Below are positions 37,805 to 46,227 of a DNA stretch of 64,000 bases, in pieces (position 1 is the stretch's first letter; every line of letters begins with the position of its first letter). The stretch comes from Kushneria indalinina DSM 14324 (GTDB lineage: Bacteria > Pseudomonadota > Gammaproteobacteria > Pseudomonadales > Halomonadaceae): contig NZ_QRDJ01000007.1 in the NCBI RefSeq assembly GCF_003385845.1, positions 833,380-897,379 on the forward strand. The letters run 5' to 3'. A program made the translations under genes and the position numbers. The notes beneath the pieces were generated by a model. That model had not been told where the DNA came from. It was given only the letters and a program-made list of their open reading frames with translations, and did not search any database.

Positions 37805-39433
37805 ATGTTGAAACGCATTGATTGGCCGACGTTTATCGGTGCTTTCGTATTGCTGCTGTCCGTGGCGGTGCCTCTGGTTCTTTTCCCCGAGGCCGGCGCG
37901 CGCTGGGTATTGACCGCCAAAAACGTGGTCACCGAACAGCTGGGGGTGCTGTATCTGCTGCTGGGCGTGGTGGCCATGGGGTTCATGGTGTATGTCGTTT
38001 TCAGCAATCTGGGCCAGATCAAGCTTGGCGAGGCCGACGAGCGGGCCGAGTTCCGGACCTGGTCGTGGGCGGCCATGCTGTTTTGTGGCGGGATCGGGGC
38101 CAGCATTCTCTACTGGTCGGTGATCGAATGGATGTATTACATCCAGAGCCCGCCGTTTGAAGTCGAACCCATGTCAAACGAGGCGGCGCGCTGGGCGTCG
38201 ACCTACGGCATCTTCCACTGGGGGATCGTGACCTGGTCGATCTATCTGATCCCCTCGCTGCCGATGGCCTACTTCCTGCATGTGCGCAAGCGAAGCGTAT
38301 TGAAAGTCAGTCAGGCAATGTTGCCCGTACTGGGCGAGAAACTCGCCAACGGCTGGCTGGGCAAGCTGATCGATATTCTTTTCATCTTCGGCCTGATGGC
38401 GGGCACCGCGACCACGCTCGGTCTGGCGGCGCCGTTGATCAATGAAGGCGCTCACCAGATGTTTGGCGTGCCGCTGGGTGTCGGACCGCAGCTGATCGTG
38501 CTGCTGATCTGTACGGCGATATTTGGCTGGAGTGCTTGGTCGGGGCTCAAAAAGGGCATCAAGATCCTGTCCGACATCAATCTGTGGCTGGCCATCGGTC
38601 TGCTTATTTTCGTATTCGTGCTCGGGCCGACGCTGTTCATGGCCAATACCGGGCTGGATGCCATCGGACGGATGCTTTCCAACCTGATCCGCATGGCGAC
38701 ATGGACCGAGCCCTTTGGCGGCATCGACGGATTTCCCGACTCCAGTTTTCCACAGGACTGGACCATGTTCTATTGGGCCTGGTGGCTGGTGTTCTCGCCG
38801 ACCATGGGGTTTTTCGTGGCCCGTATTTCACGCGGGCGCACCGTGCGCCAGATGGTCGCCGGCGGTATCTTTTTCGGCAGTCTCGGGTGTGCGGCCTTTT
38901 TCATCACGCTGGGTAACTTCGGTCTCTACATGCAGATGACCGGCCAGCTCGATGCCGTCTCCATCCTCAACGACCAGGGGCCGACGGCAGCCATGTTTGC
39001 CGTCCTCCACGAACTGCCCATGGCCTGGATCGCCATCGCCGCCTTCACCCTGCTGGCCATTTTGTTTACGGCCACAAGCTTTGACTCCACGTCCTACATT
39101 CTGGCTGCCGCCGTGGAAACGACAATGGAAGGGGGCGAGCCGATGCGCTGGAACCGCCTGTTCTGGGCCCTCTCACTGTCGATTCTCCCGGCGGTACTGA
39201 TGTGGCTGGGCGGTCTGGAAACACTGCAGACGGCCAGTGTCGTGGGCGGCCTGCCGCTGTTGCCGATTGCCGTGCTGCTGATGGTGTCCTTTGTGCGCGC
39301 GGCCAAGTACGACCTGCGCTATCAACCGGATTACAGCGACCCCGAAATCAGCATCGAAGCGTTCCCGCGTCACGACCCCTGGACCCAAAAGGGCAACTGG
39401 AGCAATACGGGGGATGATACGACCGGGCGCTGA
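37805..39433 (+). CDS. BCCT-family transporter
   Basis: 542 residues with about twelve membrane helices and the BCCT core: FCGGIGASILYWSVIEWMYY, YWAWWLVFSPTMGFFVARIS, and RGRTVRQMVAGGIFFGS. The family moves trimethylammonium compounds (betaine, choline, carnitine) or DMSP with Na+ or by exchange. The short tail lacks the long BetT-type C-terminal sensor, so it may serve catabolism rather than osmotic uptake. GGGAG eight to nine bases before the ATG at 37805 is preferred to the ATG at 37790, which overlaps it. Confidence 0.93.
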   Translation: MLKRIDWPTFIGAFVLLLSVAVPLVLFPEAGARWVLTAKNVVTEQLGVLYLLLGVVAMGFMVYVVFSNLGQIKLGEADERAEFRTWSWAAMLFCGGIGASILYWSVIEWMYYIQSPPFEVEPMSNEAARWASTYGIFHWGIVTWSIYLIPSLPMAYFLHVRKRSVLKVSQAMLPVLGEKLANGWLGKLIDILFIFGLMAGTATTLGLAAPLINEGAHQMFGVPLGVGPQLIVLLICTAIFGWSAWSGLKKGIKILSDINLWLAIGLLIFVFVLGPTLFMANTGLDAIGRMLSNLIRMATWTEPFGGIDGFPDSSFPQDWTMFYWAWWLVFSPTMGFFVARISRGRTVRQMVAGGIFFGSLGCAAFFITLGNFGLYMQMTGQLDAVSILNDQGPTAAMFAVLHELPMAWIAIAAFTLLAILFTATSFDSTSYILAAAVETTMEGGEPMRWNRLFWALSLSILPAVLMWLGGLETLQTASVVGGLPLLPIAVLLMVSFVRAAKYDLRYQPDYSDPEISIEAFPRHDPWTQKGNWSNTGDDTTGR

Positions 39434-39541
39434 TGGCACCGAATGGCCAGCCACCCGACCAAAGCAGCACCTTGAAACAGGGTGAACACTCCCGGCGCGC
39501 TCTATGCTCAGAGCTGGCATGACTCATTGGAGCACACTGTC

Positions 39542-39907
39542 ATGAAAGCATCGCAGATCGCATCGTGGGGGCTGACCCTGGCGCTGGTGCCCATGCTGGC
39601 GCTGGCCTCGTCGCAGCCGGGGGAGGACAATCTGTCCTCCCCATCCATGGAAACGTCCGGGCAGAATACCGGCGGCATGTCCCGTCAGGGCGGCGCCAGC
39701 GGCATGCAGGACCAGAGCGGCAGTATGCAGGGGGATCGCCAGCAGCAGCTTCGCGACTCCCATGAAGCCTCTTCCGTGACCGACAGCACGCAGCGCCAGC
39801 GCCAAAAAGACGGCGCCGGCACCATGAACGATGATCACACCCTCCGCACAGAGCAGAGCACCAGCGATATTCAGGACCAGCGCACTCAGGACGACACCGC
39901 GCCGTAA
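39542..39907 (+). CDS. Secreted disordered Gln/Ser/Asp-rich protein
   Basis: 121 residues with a signal peptide (hydrophobic 7-22, cut near ALA). The mature part is rich in Gln, Ser, Asp, Met and Gly (SMETSGQNTGGMSRQGG, SGMQDQSGSMQGDRQQQ), without predicted structure. GGAG stands nine bases before the ATG. It resembles the protein at 29606-29995 in layout and composition, although not in alignable sequence. Function unknown. Confidence 0.65.
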   Translation: MKASQIASWGLTLALVPMLALASSQPGEDNLSSPSMETSGQNTGGMSRQGGASGMQDQSGSMQGDRQQQLRDSHEASSVTDSTQRQRQKDGAGTMNDDHTLRTEQSTSDIQDQRTQDDTAP

Positions 39908-39981
39908 ATCATCAGGTGAGCTGGTTGATAGGCCCGCCTTACGCCAGAGGCAGGCCTGTCTGTCGAGTGTCCGGCCACGGT

Positions 39982-41169
39982 CTACCGGCGTGCAAGCGCC
40001 CGGCGATTCAGCCCCATCACACCCAGTGCCATCAGTATCACGGGCACCAGCAGCCAGAGGTTGAGCTGCTGCCAGCCAAGCCAGGCATTGAGAGGCCCCG
40101 CCGCCAGTGCCGAAAGCGTCACGAGGCTGAACACTACGCAGTCGTTGAGCGCCTGCACCCTGGGCGCCTCCTCGGGCCGGTGCGCGGTGGTCAGCCAGGC
40201 GCTGGCGGGCACGAAGGTGAAGTTCCAGCCCAGGCCCAGCAGTACCAGCCCCACGCCAAAGGCAGAAAGTGCCGGCGTCAACAGCGCGCAGGCCACGCTC
40301 AGCGCCAGCAGGGCCGCCCCGGTCACGATCATGGTGAGATGGCCAAAGCGCCGGATTAGGTGACCGGTGACAAAGGAGGGCGCGAACATGGCCAGCACAT
40401 GCATGCTGATCACCCAGGTCGTGGCCTCGAAATCATGGCCGTGATGGGTCATCGCCAGCGGTGTGGCGGTCATGGCCAGATTCATCACCGTATAGCCCAG
40501 CGCCGCGGCCAGAATCGCGGCCGCCAGCCTCGGCCGTCGTAACAGCGCGGTCAGTGATGTCGGCGCGGCCCGGGTGCCCCGAGCAACCGGATCGGTCAGG
40601 GCGAGGTTGGCCACAATGATAAGCGCGACAAGATACAGACCGGCAAGCCCCAGCAGTGTGCCCAGAAAGGGCGTTGGCAATAGATTGCGGGAGACGCCGG
40701 CAAGCCAGGGGCCGAACAGCGCTGCCAGCACCCCACCGGCCATCACCATCGACAGGGCGCGGTCACGCTGGGTGGGCGCTGCATCCACCGCGGCGAAACG
40801 ATAGAGCATGCCGGCACCAACGCTGGCGCCGATGGCAAAGGCGCCGAGATTGAAACCGGCAAAGCTCTCACTTACCAGCGACTGCGCCGCCAGACCAATG
40901 CCGCCCAGTCCCACCAGATTGGCCACCATGAAGGTGTGCCGCCGCCCGAAGCGCGCCGTCAGCCAGCCGGCGGGCAGGGTGGCGCAGGTCGTACCCAGCA
41001 TCTGGGCGGCCACCGGCAGAGTGATCCAGCCGTCACCCGGGGCCAGCCGCGCGCCGATTAGCGGGTTGATGGTGATCAGCATGATATTGCCGCTGACCAG
41101 CAGCGCCTGACACAGCGCCAGCCACCAGACCGTGACGGGCAGCCGGGTGGATTCGGGTCGTGCTGTCAT
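39982..41169 (-). CDS. MFS transporter in the GlxA unit
   Basis: 395 residues with about twelve helices: ITLPVAAQMLGTTCATLPAGWLTARFGRRHTFMVANLVG holds the family loop between helices 2 and 3. The N-terminal half resembles drug-efflux-like MFS proteins; the substrate is unknown. Its ATG overlaps the stop of the GlxA-type regulator gene (ATGA), so the two are expressed together. Confidence 0.83.
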   Translation of the reverse strand: MTARPESTRLPVTVWWLALCQALLVSGNIMLITINPLIGARLAPGDGWITLPVAAQMLGTTCATLPAGWLTARFGRRHTFMVANLVGLGGIGLAAQSLVSESFAGFNLGAFAIGASVGAGMLYRFAAVDAAPTQRDRALSMVMAGGVLAALFGPWLAGVSRNLLPTPFLGTLLGLAGLYLVALIIVANLALTDPVARGTRAAPTSLTALLRRPRLAAAILAAALGYTVMNLAMTATPLAMTHHGHDFEATTWVISMHVLAMFAPSFVTGHLIRRFGHLTMIVTGAALLALSVACALLTPALSAFGVGLVLLGLGWNFTFVPASAWLTTAHRPEEAPRVQALNDCVVFSLVTLSALAAGPLNAWLGWQQLNLWLLVPVILMALGVMGLNRRALARR

Positions 41170-42125
41170 GGGGTCACTCCCGGGCCAAAGCGCGCCCGAT
41201 AAAGAGAGGGCGGCAGCCCGAAATGACGCTGAAAGAGACGACGCATCTGCTCGCCACCACCCAGGCGACAGTGCTCGGCGATCAGGGCGGTTGAGGTGTC
41301 ACTTTCCAGCAGCAGGCGCCGGGCGGCCTCCAGCCGCAGTCGGGTCAGAAAGGCGCCCGGCGTCATCGCCAGTTCCTGACGAAACAGTCGCGCCAGATGG
41401 CGTGGGGTGACCGCCATTGTCTCGGCCATGGTATCGATTCGCCAGTCGGCGAGGGGCTCGGCGGTGACGCGATCCACCAGCCGGCGCAGCCGCCCCTGGC
41501 GGGTCATCTGCGCCTTCAATCCTTCGCTGAACTGCGCCTGACTGCCCGGGCGATGCAGAAACATCACCAGTTCCCGGGCAACCTCTCCTGCCAGGACCAG
41601 CCCATGATCCTTTGCCAGCAGCGAGAGAGCCAGGTCGATACCCGCCGTCACGCCGGCGCTGGTGTAGATGCCACCGCTTTCCAGATAAAGGGCATCCGGC
41701 TCGACCTGTACCTTCGGGAATTGCAGCGCCAGCGCCTCGGCATGGCGCCAGTGGGTGGTGGCGCGGCGGCCATCAAGCAATCCGGCGCACGCCAGGGCAA
41801 AGGCGCCGGAGCAGATCGCGCCCACGCGCGGGGTGGTCGCGGCGCGCTGTGCAATGGCTTCGATGGTTTTCGCCTCAAGGTCATGCACGCCCGAACCGCC
41901 GGCGACCAGCAGCGTATCGCCGGGTGGGGTCGTGGCCAGCGCATGGGTGGCCTGCAGTGTCATGCCACTATTGGTGGTGACAGGGCCTGGCGATTCTGCC
42001 AGCAGGCGCAGCTGATAAAAGGCCTTGCCGGCCAGCTCATTGGCCGAGGCAAATACCTGCCAGGGGCCGCTGGCATCCAGCAGCTGGCAGTTCGGGTAGA
42101 CCAGTAGATCCAGGGTATGAGACAT
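41166..42125 (-). CDS. GlxA-family AraC regulator with DJ-1/PfpI domain
   Basis: 319 residues: N-terminal DJ-1/PfpI-like domain (about 5-170; LDLLVYPNCQLLDASGPWQVF and GAICSGAFALACAGLLDG with the nucleophile-elbow Cys), then a C-terminal AraC helix-turn-helix (about 215-310; MAETMAVTPRHLARLFRQEL, LRLEAARRLLLES). GlxA-type regulators respond to small metabolites. Overlaps the MFS gene by four bases. The 28-codon upstream extension is rejected. Confidence 0.9.
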   Translation of the reverse strand: MSHTLDLLVYPNCQLLDASGPWQVFASANELAGKAFYQLRLLAESPGPVTTNSGMTLQATHALATTPPGDTLLVAGGSGVHDLEAKTIEAIAQRAATTPRVGAICSGAFALACAGLLDGRRATTHWRHAEALALQFPKVQVEPDALYLESGGIYTSAGVTAGIDLALSLLAKDHGLVLAGEVARELVMFLHRPGSQAQFSEGLKAQMTRQGRLRRLVDRVTAEPLADWRIDTMAETMAVTPRHLARLFRQELAMTPGAFLTRLRLEAARRLLLESDTSTALIAEHCRLGGGEQMRRLFQRHFGLPPSLYRARFGPGVTP

Positions 42126-42215
42126 CGCCGACTTCTCGTAGAGAGATAGCACGAGTCTGCGACCGGTTGGCGATGTCGGCAACGACCCGTTGCCCACCGA
42201 TTCGGACATTAATGG

Positions 42216-42854
42216 TCAATCGTTGCGTTCAGGGCCTGTCTGGCCGCTCAGCCACCCGGCGCGCCCCTCGTCCCAGCCGGCAGTCATAAACCCTTCATGC
42301 ACCGCCTGGCGTGTGGCGTCATCCTTGTGCTGCGCGGCCTTGTGCTTGCCGGCCAGGCGCTCGATATGAAACTCGATGCCCACAATGGCCCGGCACATAC
42401 CATCGATGTACGCCGCTGGCGCGTCATCGATCGACCAGGGAGCGGTTTGATCGCTCTCAAATCGGTCGGTCAGCTCGGCGACATGCGAGCGCAGCCAGTC
42501 GGTGTCCTCGATAAAGCGCAGCGTGCCGTGCGCCTGGATGCTCAGGTAGTGCCAGGTGGGCACCACCCGGCCATGCTCGCGTTTGGCCGGATACCAGTTC
42601 GGCGTGATGTAACTGTCCGGTCCATGGAACAGTGCCATGGCGTGGTCGGGAGGTTGCTGACAGAGCGGATTGGCACGGGCGACATGACCTTCGAGAACGC
42701 CGTGCTCACCCCGGCAGGCGTTGAGCAGCAGGGGCAGCGGGTTGGCATCGATTCCGGCGCTCGAGACGGTGACGAGTGTGGCGAACGGATAGCGCCGCAT
42801 CAGGGCGTGCTGCGCTTCGAGGCTTTCCATTTGAAAGTGGCGGGGCAGGTACAT
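42216..42854 (-). CDS. PaiB-type FMN-binding negative regulator
   Basis: 212 residues with the PaiB pattern MYLPRHFQM at the start, FATLVTVSSAGIDANPLPLLL, and YITPNWYPAKREHGRVVPTWHY, a flavin-reductase-like split barrel. PaiB-family proteins are annotated as transcriptional regulators in Bacillus but probably bind flavin; the real activity is uncertain. It follows the GNAT gene by three bases in a unit opposite the MocR regulator, an arrangement common in proteobacteria. Confidence 0.88.
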   Translation of the reverse strand: MYLPRHFQMESLEAQHALMRRYPFATLVTVSSAGIDANPLPLLLNACRGEHGVLEGHVARANPLCQQPPDHAMALFHGPDSYITPNWYPAKREHGRVVPTWHYLSIQAHGTLRFIEDTDWLRSHVAELTDRFESDQTAPWSIDDAPAAYIDGMCRAIVGIEFHIERLAGKHKAAQHKDDATRQAVHEGFMTAGWDEGRAGWLSGQTGPERND

Positions 42855-42857
42855 GGC

Positions 42858-43577
42858 TTATTCCTCCTGCAGTACACGCGCGGTCAGCCTCGACAGTGCC
42901 TGTTGCTGGCGTCCCTGAGCATCAAAATTATCCGGTGCCAGCCACTGCCTGTGTGCGCAGGCAATGGCTGGCCACTCATGGTCGAGCAGGGCAAACCAGC
43001 TCGTATCGCGATTACGCCCCTGCACGACCCGGTGCTGTCGAAACAGACCTTCAAAACGGAAACCAAGCCTTCGGGCGGCGCGTCGGGACGGCGCATTGAG
43101 CGCGTCACATTTCCACGCCATGCGGCGATAGCCCAGCGTAAAAGCGTGATCGATCAGCAGATGCAGCGCCTCGGTGGCCATTCGAGTGCCCGCCATTTTT
43201 GTGGAAAAGCTCAGATGGCCCAGTTCGATCGTGCCGTGCTCGGGAGTAATGTTGAGCCAGGCGGCCACGCCCAGTGCTCGGTCACTGTCTTGATCCACAA
43301 GCGCCATGAACATCGGGTCGCGTAACACTGCCTGATGCTCAAGCCATCGCAGACAGCTTTTTCGATCGTCAAACGGGCGCCCGCCGAGATAGATCCAGCG
43401 CGAGGCGCCATCCGCCTGCCAGGCATCAAACAGCGCCTCGCCATGGGCTGCCACATTCAACGGTTCTACACGGCAGTCGCGTCCCTCAAGAGGGGTACGC
43501 TCAAACGGATTCGGTGGCTGCCAGTTGCTGATCCACTCACCCACCGGGGCGGTCTCGGGTTCGGTGGGCGCCGTCAT
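42858..43577 (-). CDS. GNAT acetyltransferase, RimJ/RimL-like
   Basis: 239 residues. It has the GNAT core: LEGRDCRVEPLN strand, FMALVDQDSDRALGVAAWLNI, ELGHLSFSTKMAGTRMATEAL (acetyl-CoA loop) and NAPSRRAARRLGFRFEG. The RimJ/RimL branch acetylates alpha-amino groups of proteins or small amines. ATGA overlap with the preceding GNAT gene. Confidence 0.87.
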   Translation of the reverse strand: MTAPTEPETAPVGEWISNWQPPNPFERTPLEGRDCRVEPLNVAAHGEALFDAWQADGASRWIYLGGRPFDDRKSCLRWLEHQAVLRDPMFMALVDQDSDRALGVAAWLNITPEHGTIELGHLSFSTKMAGTRMATEALHLLIDHAFTLGYRRMAWKCDALNAPSRRAARRLGFRFEGLFRQHRVVQGRNRDTSWFALLDHEWPAIACAHRQWLAPDNFDAQGRQQQALSRLTARVLQEE

Positions 43578-44032
43578 GAGCGTGTCGCCGGCAGGGTCAG
43601 CATATAGGTGTCGAAATCGTCACTCTTCTGCCAGCCCAGCGATTCATACAGCGCCTTTGCGGCATGGTTGTGGGTCTGAGTGCGCAGCATCAGTGAGGTG
43701 ACGCCCTGCTCACGGGCCAGGTTGGCGGCGGCCTGCATCAGTGCTCGGCCGATACCACGCCCACGCGCATGTGGCGCCACGAACAGGTCATTGAGCAGCC
43801 AGCGAGAAGAGAGACTCACGGTGGAGAACACCGGGTAGAGCTGCACGAAGCCGTCCGGGCCGTGGCCGGTGTCGTGCACCAGCAGACAGGAATCGCCGTG
43901 CTCAAGACGCTCATAAAGAAAGGTGCGACAGGCCGCCTCGTCACTGCCCTGTTGATAAAACATTCGATAACCGTCCAGCAGTACAGTCAGGGCATCGAGG
44001 TCATTGAGTGTGGCAGGTCGAATGGCGGACAT
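43574..44032 (-). CDS. GNAT acetyltransferase
   Basis: 152 residues with a classic GNAT acetyl-CoA site ARGRGIGRALMQAAANLAREQG and the final NHAAKALYESLGWQ strand. GGAG five bases before the ATG at 44032 sets the start; the longer frame would run into the MocR operator. First gene of the GNAT-GNAT-PaiB unit, divergent from the MocR-type regulator. Confidence 0.87.
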   Translation of the reverse strand: MSAIRPATLNDLDALTVLLDGYRMFYQQGSDEAACRTFLYERLEHGDSCLLVHDTGHGPDGFVQLYPVFSTVSLSSRWLLNDLFVAPHARGRGIGRALMQAAANLAREQGVTSLMLRTQTHNHAAKALYESLGWQKSDDFDTYMLTLPATRS

Positions 44033-44075
44033 GGTGACTCCAGCGGTGGGTGACGTGCTGTCATCGTGACCGCAT

Positions 44076-44099
44076 ACTGGTTCTTCCATAAGGTCCAGT
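44076..44099. promoter_or_regulatory. Palindrome between GNAT and MocR genes
   Basis: ACTGGTTCTT-CCAT-AAGGTCCAGT, eight of ten positions paired. It lies in the 90-base space between two divergent genes and ends 23 bases before the MocR start, a typical place for MocR-type self-control and control of the neighbour. Confidence 0.55.
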
Positions 44100-44122
44100 T
44101 TCAGGAAAATCAGGAGAACCGG

Positions 44123-45589
44123 TTGAGCCGACGTGCGCGCGCATCATGGGTCATCGAGGCACTGGCCATTCGCCTGTCACAGGACCGTGAACCGGGGCTG
44201 AGTCAGGTGCTGTATAGCGCCTTGCGCGGCTGGATCGAGACCGGCGAACTTGCCGCCGGTGAGGCGCTGCCGTCTTCCCGACACATGGCGCGTGAGCTGG
44301 GCATCGCGCGCAACACGGCACTGGCCGCATTGGACCGGCTCGCGGCGGAAGGCCTGGTGGTCACCCGCCCCGGTGCGGGGCTGTCCGTGGCCCGGCTGGC
44401 GCTTGCCGAGGCGGTACATCAGGCGCCGGGGGCGCGGCGGGAGGCGGGTCTTTCCTGCCGGGGCGATCGCCTGCTGGCGGCCTGCGCCCCTTCAGGCGGT
44501 GGCCACCGGGCCTTCGCCCCCGGCATTCCGGCGCTGGATCTCTTTCCCCGCGCGCAGTGGCAGCGCCTGCTGTGCCGCCATCAGCAGCGCGCCCCCGAAT
44601 CCTGGCTGGCCTATCAGGCCGAGGGCGGAGTGGCGGCGCTGAAAATCGCGCTGTGTGACTATCTTCGCCTGTCGCGGTCGGTGCGCTGCACGCCGGATCA
44701 GATTCTGATCACTCAGGGGGCGCAGCAGGGCTTTGAGCTGATCGCGCGGCTGCTGGCCGACCCCGGTGACCGTGCCTGGATCGAGGAGCCCGGTTATGGC
44801 GGAGCGAAAGTGGCGCTAACGGCGGCGGGGCTGTCGCTGGTGCCAGTGCCGGTCGATGCAGACGGCATCGATCCACAGCGTGCTCCCAACGGATCGACGC
44901 CAAAGCTGATTTACGTCACACCCTCGCATCAATATCCATGTGGGGTGACGCTGAGCCTGGCGCGGCGGCTGGCGCTTCTGGAAACGGCGCGGGCGCAGGG
45001 CGCCTGGATCATCGAGGATGATTACGATAGCGAGTTTCGCTACAGCTCACCGCCGCTGGCCTCGCTACAGGGGCTGGTGGATCATGCCCCGGTCATCTAT
45101 GTGGGCACCTTCAGCAAGGTGCTCTATCCGGGACTGCGGCTCGGGTATCTGGTGCTGCCATCGGAGCTGGTCGAGCCCTTTCAACGCGCCAACGCCAGGC
45201 TCAACCGGGAGGGGCAGTATGTGGCCCAGGCGGCACTGGGCGAGTTTATCGAGCAGGGGCATTTTTCCCGTCATGTGGCGCGCATGCGGCGGGCGTATCG
45301 CACTCGTCAGGCGGCGCTGCGTGAGGCGCTAAAGCCCGCGACCGTTGAGGGGCTCACGCTCTCCGACGGCCATGCCGGCATGCATCTGCTGGCCGGGCTT
45401 GATAATTCGCTACAGGAAAAAGCGCTGGTCGAGGCAGGCCACGCCCAGGGCATTCAGCTCTCGCCGCTGTCGCGTTATTTTACGGGGCCGAAACTGCAGG
45501 CCGGGCTGGTACTGGGCTATGCTGGTAGTCATGAGCAGGAGATCGCCCGGGCCGGTGACTGGCTGGCGCAGGCGTGGCGACGTCTTTAA
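44123..45589 (+). CDS. MocR/PdxR-type GntR regulator with aminotransferase domain
   Basis: 488 residues: N-terminal GntR winged helix (GLSQVLYSALRGWIETGELAAGEALPSSRHMARELGIARNTALAALDRL), linker, then a fold-type I aminotransferase domain with GAQQGFELIARLL, EDDYDSEFRY and the PLP lysine in GTFSKVLYPGLRLGY. It probably senses PLP or an amine and controls the divergent GNAT genes. I start it at TTG because AGGAG stands six bases before it; the GTG 19 codons upstream has no ribosome site and would cover the palindrome. Confidence 0.88.
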   Translation: MSRRARASWVIEALAIRLSQDREPGLSQVLYSALRGWIETGELAAGEALPSSRHMARELGIARNTALAALDRLAAEGLVVTRPGAGLSVARLALAEAVHQAPGARREAGLSCRGDRLLAACAPSGGGHRAFAPGIPALDLFPRAQWQRLLCRHQQRAPESWLAYQAEGGVAALKIALCDYLRLSRSVRCTPDQILITQGAQQGFELIARLLADPGDRAWIEEPGYGGAKVALTAAGLSLVPVPVDADGIDPQRAPNGSTPKLIYVTPSHQYPCGVTLSLARRLALLETARAQGAWIIEDDYDSEFRYSSPPLASLQGLVDHAPVIYVGTFSKVLYPGLRLGYLVLPSELVEPFQRANARLNREGQYVAQAALGEFIEQGHFSRHVARMRRAYRTRQAALREALKPATVEGLTLSDGHAGMHLLAGLDNSLQEKALVEAGHAQGIQLSPLSRYFTGPKLQAGLVLGYAGSHEQEIARAGDWLAQAWRRL

Positions 45590-45621
45590 TGCTCGGTTTT
45601 TCAGCGTTAGGGGAGAGCATT

Positions 45622-45891
45622 ATGGCCGGCGGCTGGACACGAGATGGCGCAGTACAGGATCAGATTGACGATACCGTGGAAGAGGGCGTGGCGCGGGCGC
45701 GCAGCCATCTGGTTCACCAGGGCGAGAGCCTGACGCACTGCGAAGAGTGCGAGGCGCCCATTCCCGAGCGTCGGCGCGAGCTGGTCCCCGGCGTTCGACT
45801 GTGTGTGAATTGCCAGGCCGAAGAGGATCGCCATACCAGCCGGACGTCAGGCTTTAACCGGCGCGGCAGCAAGGACAGTCAGCTGCGCTGA
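45622..45891 (+). CDS. DksA/TraR-type zinc finger protein (YbiI-like)
   Basis: 89 residues with a four-cysteine zinc site CEECEAP ... CVNCQAEEDR and the acidic coiled N-terminus of the short YbiI group of the DksA/TraR family. It lacks the long coiled coil of DksA, so direct action on RNA polymerase is uncertain. GGGGAG precedes the ATG. A strong terminator follows the stop. Confidence 0.85.
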   Translation: MAGGWTRDGAVQDQIDDTVEEGVARARSHLVHQGESLTHCEECEAPIPERRRELVPGVRLCVNCQAEEDRHTSRTSGFNRRGSKDSQLR

Positions 45892-45910
45892 CGGGGAATT
45901 TCATCAAGAG

Positions 45911-45936
45911 ACCGGGCCGGCGTGCCCGGTTTTTTT
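45911..45936 (+). terminator. Terminator after the zinc finger gene
   Basis: ACCGGGC / GCCCGGT, 6-nt loop, six to seven T. Confidence 0.92.
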
Positions 45937-46017
45937 ATGCCTTACGCTTTTTGCTTATTTCGAGCATAAGGGCGTCGCGCTATGCTGGCGTCTCATCATC
46001 AAGCGCGAGGGAACGAG

Positions 46018-46227
46018 ATGGCCACGTCACGCTGGGTCGGCATCATGGCACTGTTGATCATGATCGCTGTTGTGGTGCCCTTTACGCTGCTGTCGCAGGT
46101 GCATGCCTGGTATGGCAGCTTTCTGCTCTGGAGCGTGATGGGCGTGTTGGTCATCGCGATCAATGCGCGGGTCACGCGTCACTTTCGAGCATCAGACAGG
46201 CACGGCCGGGGCGACCGGCATGAGTGA
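46018..46227 (+). CDS. Small DUF3311-like membrane protein
   Basis: 69 residues with two hydrophobic helices (about 5-26 and 29-50; GIMALLIMIAVVVPFTLLSQVHAWYGSFLLW). Small DUF3311/YhdT-type proteins commonly sit just upstream of an SSS symporter, as in yhdT-panF, and here the stop overlaps the symporter start by eight bases. It may assist that carrier. Confidence 0.78.
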   Translation: MATSRWVGIMALLIMIAVVVPFTLLSQVHAWYGSFLLWSVMGVLVIAINARVTRHFRASDRHGRGDRHE

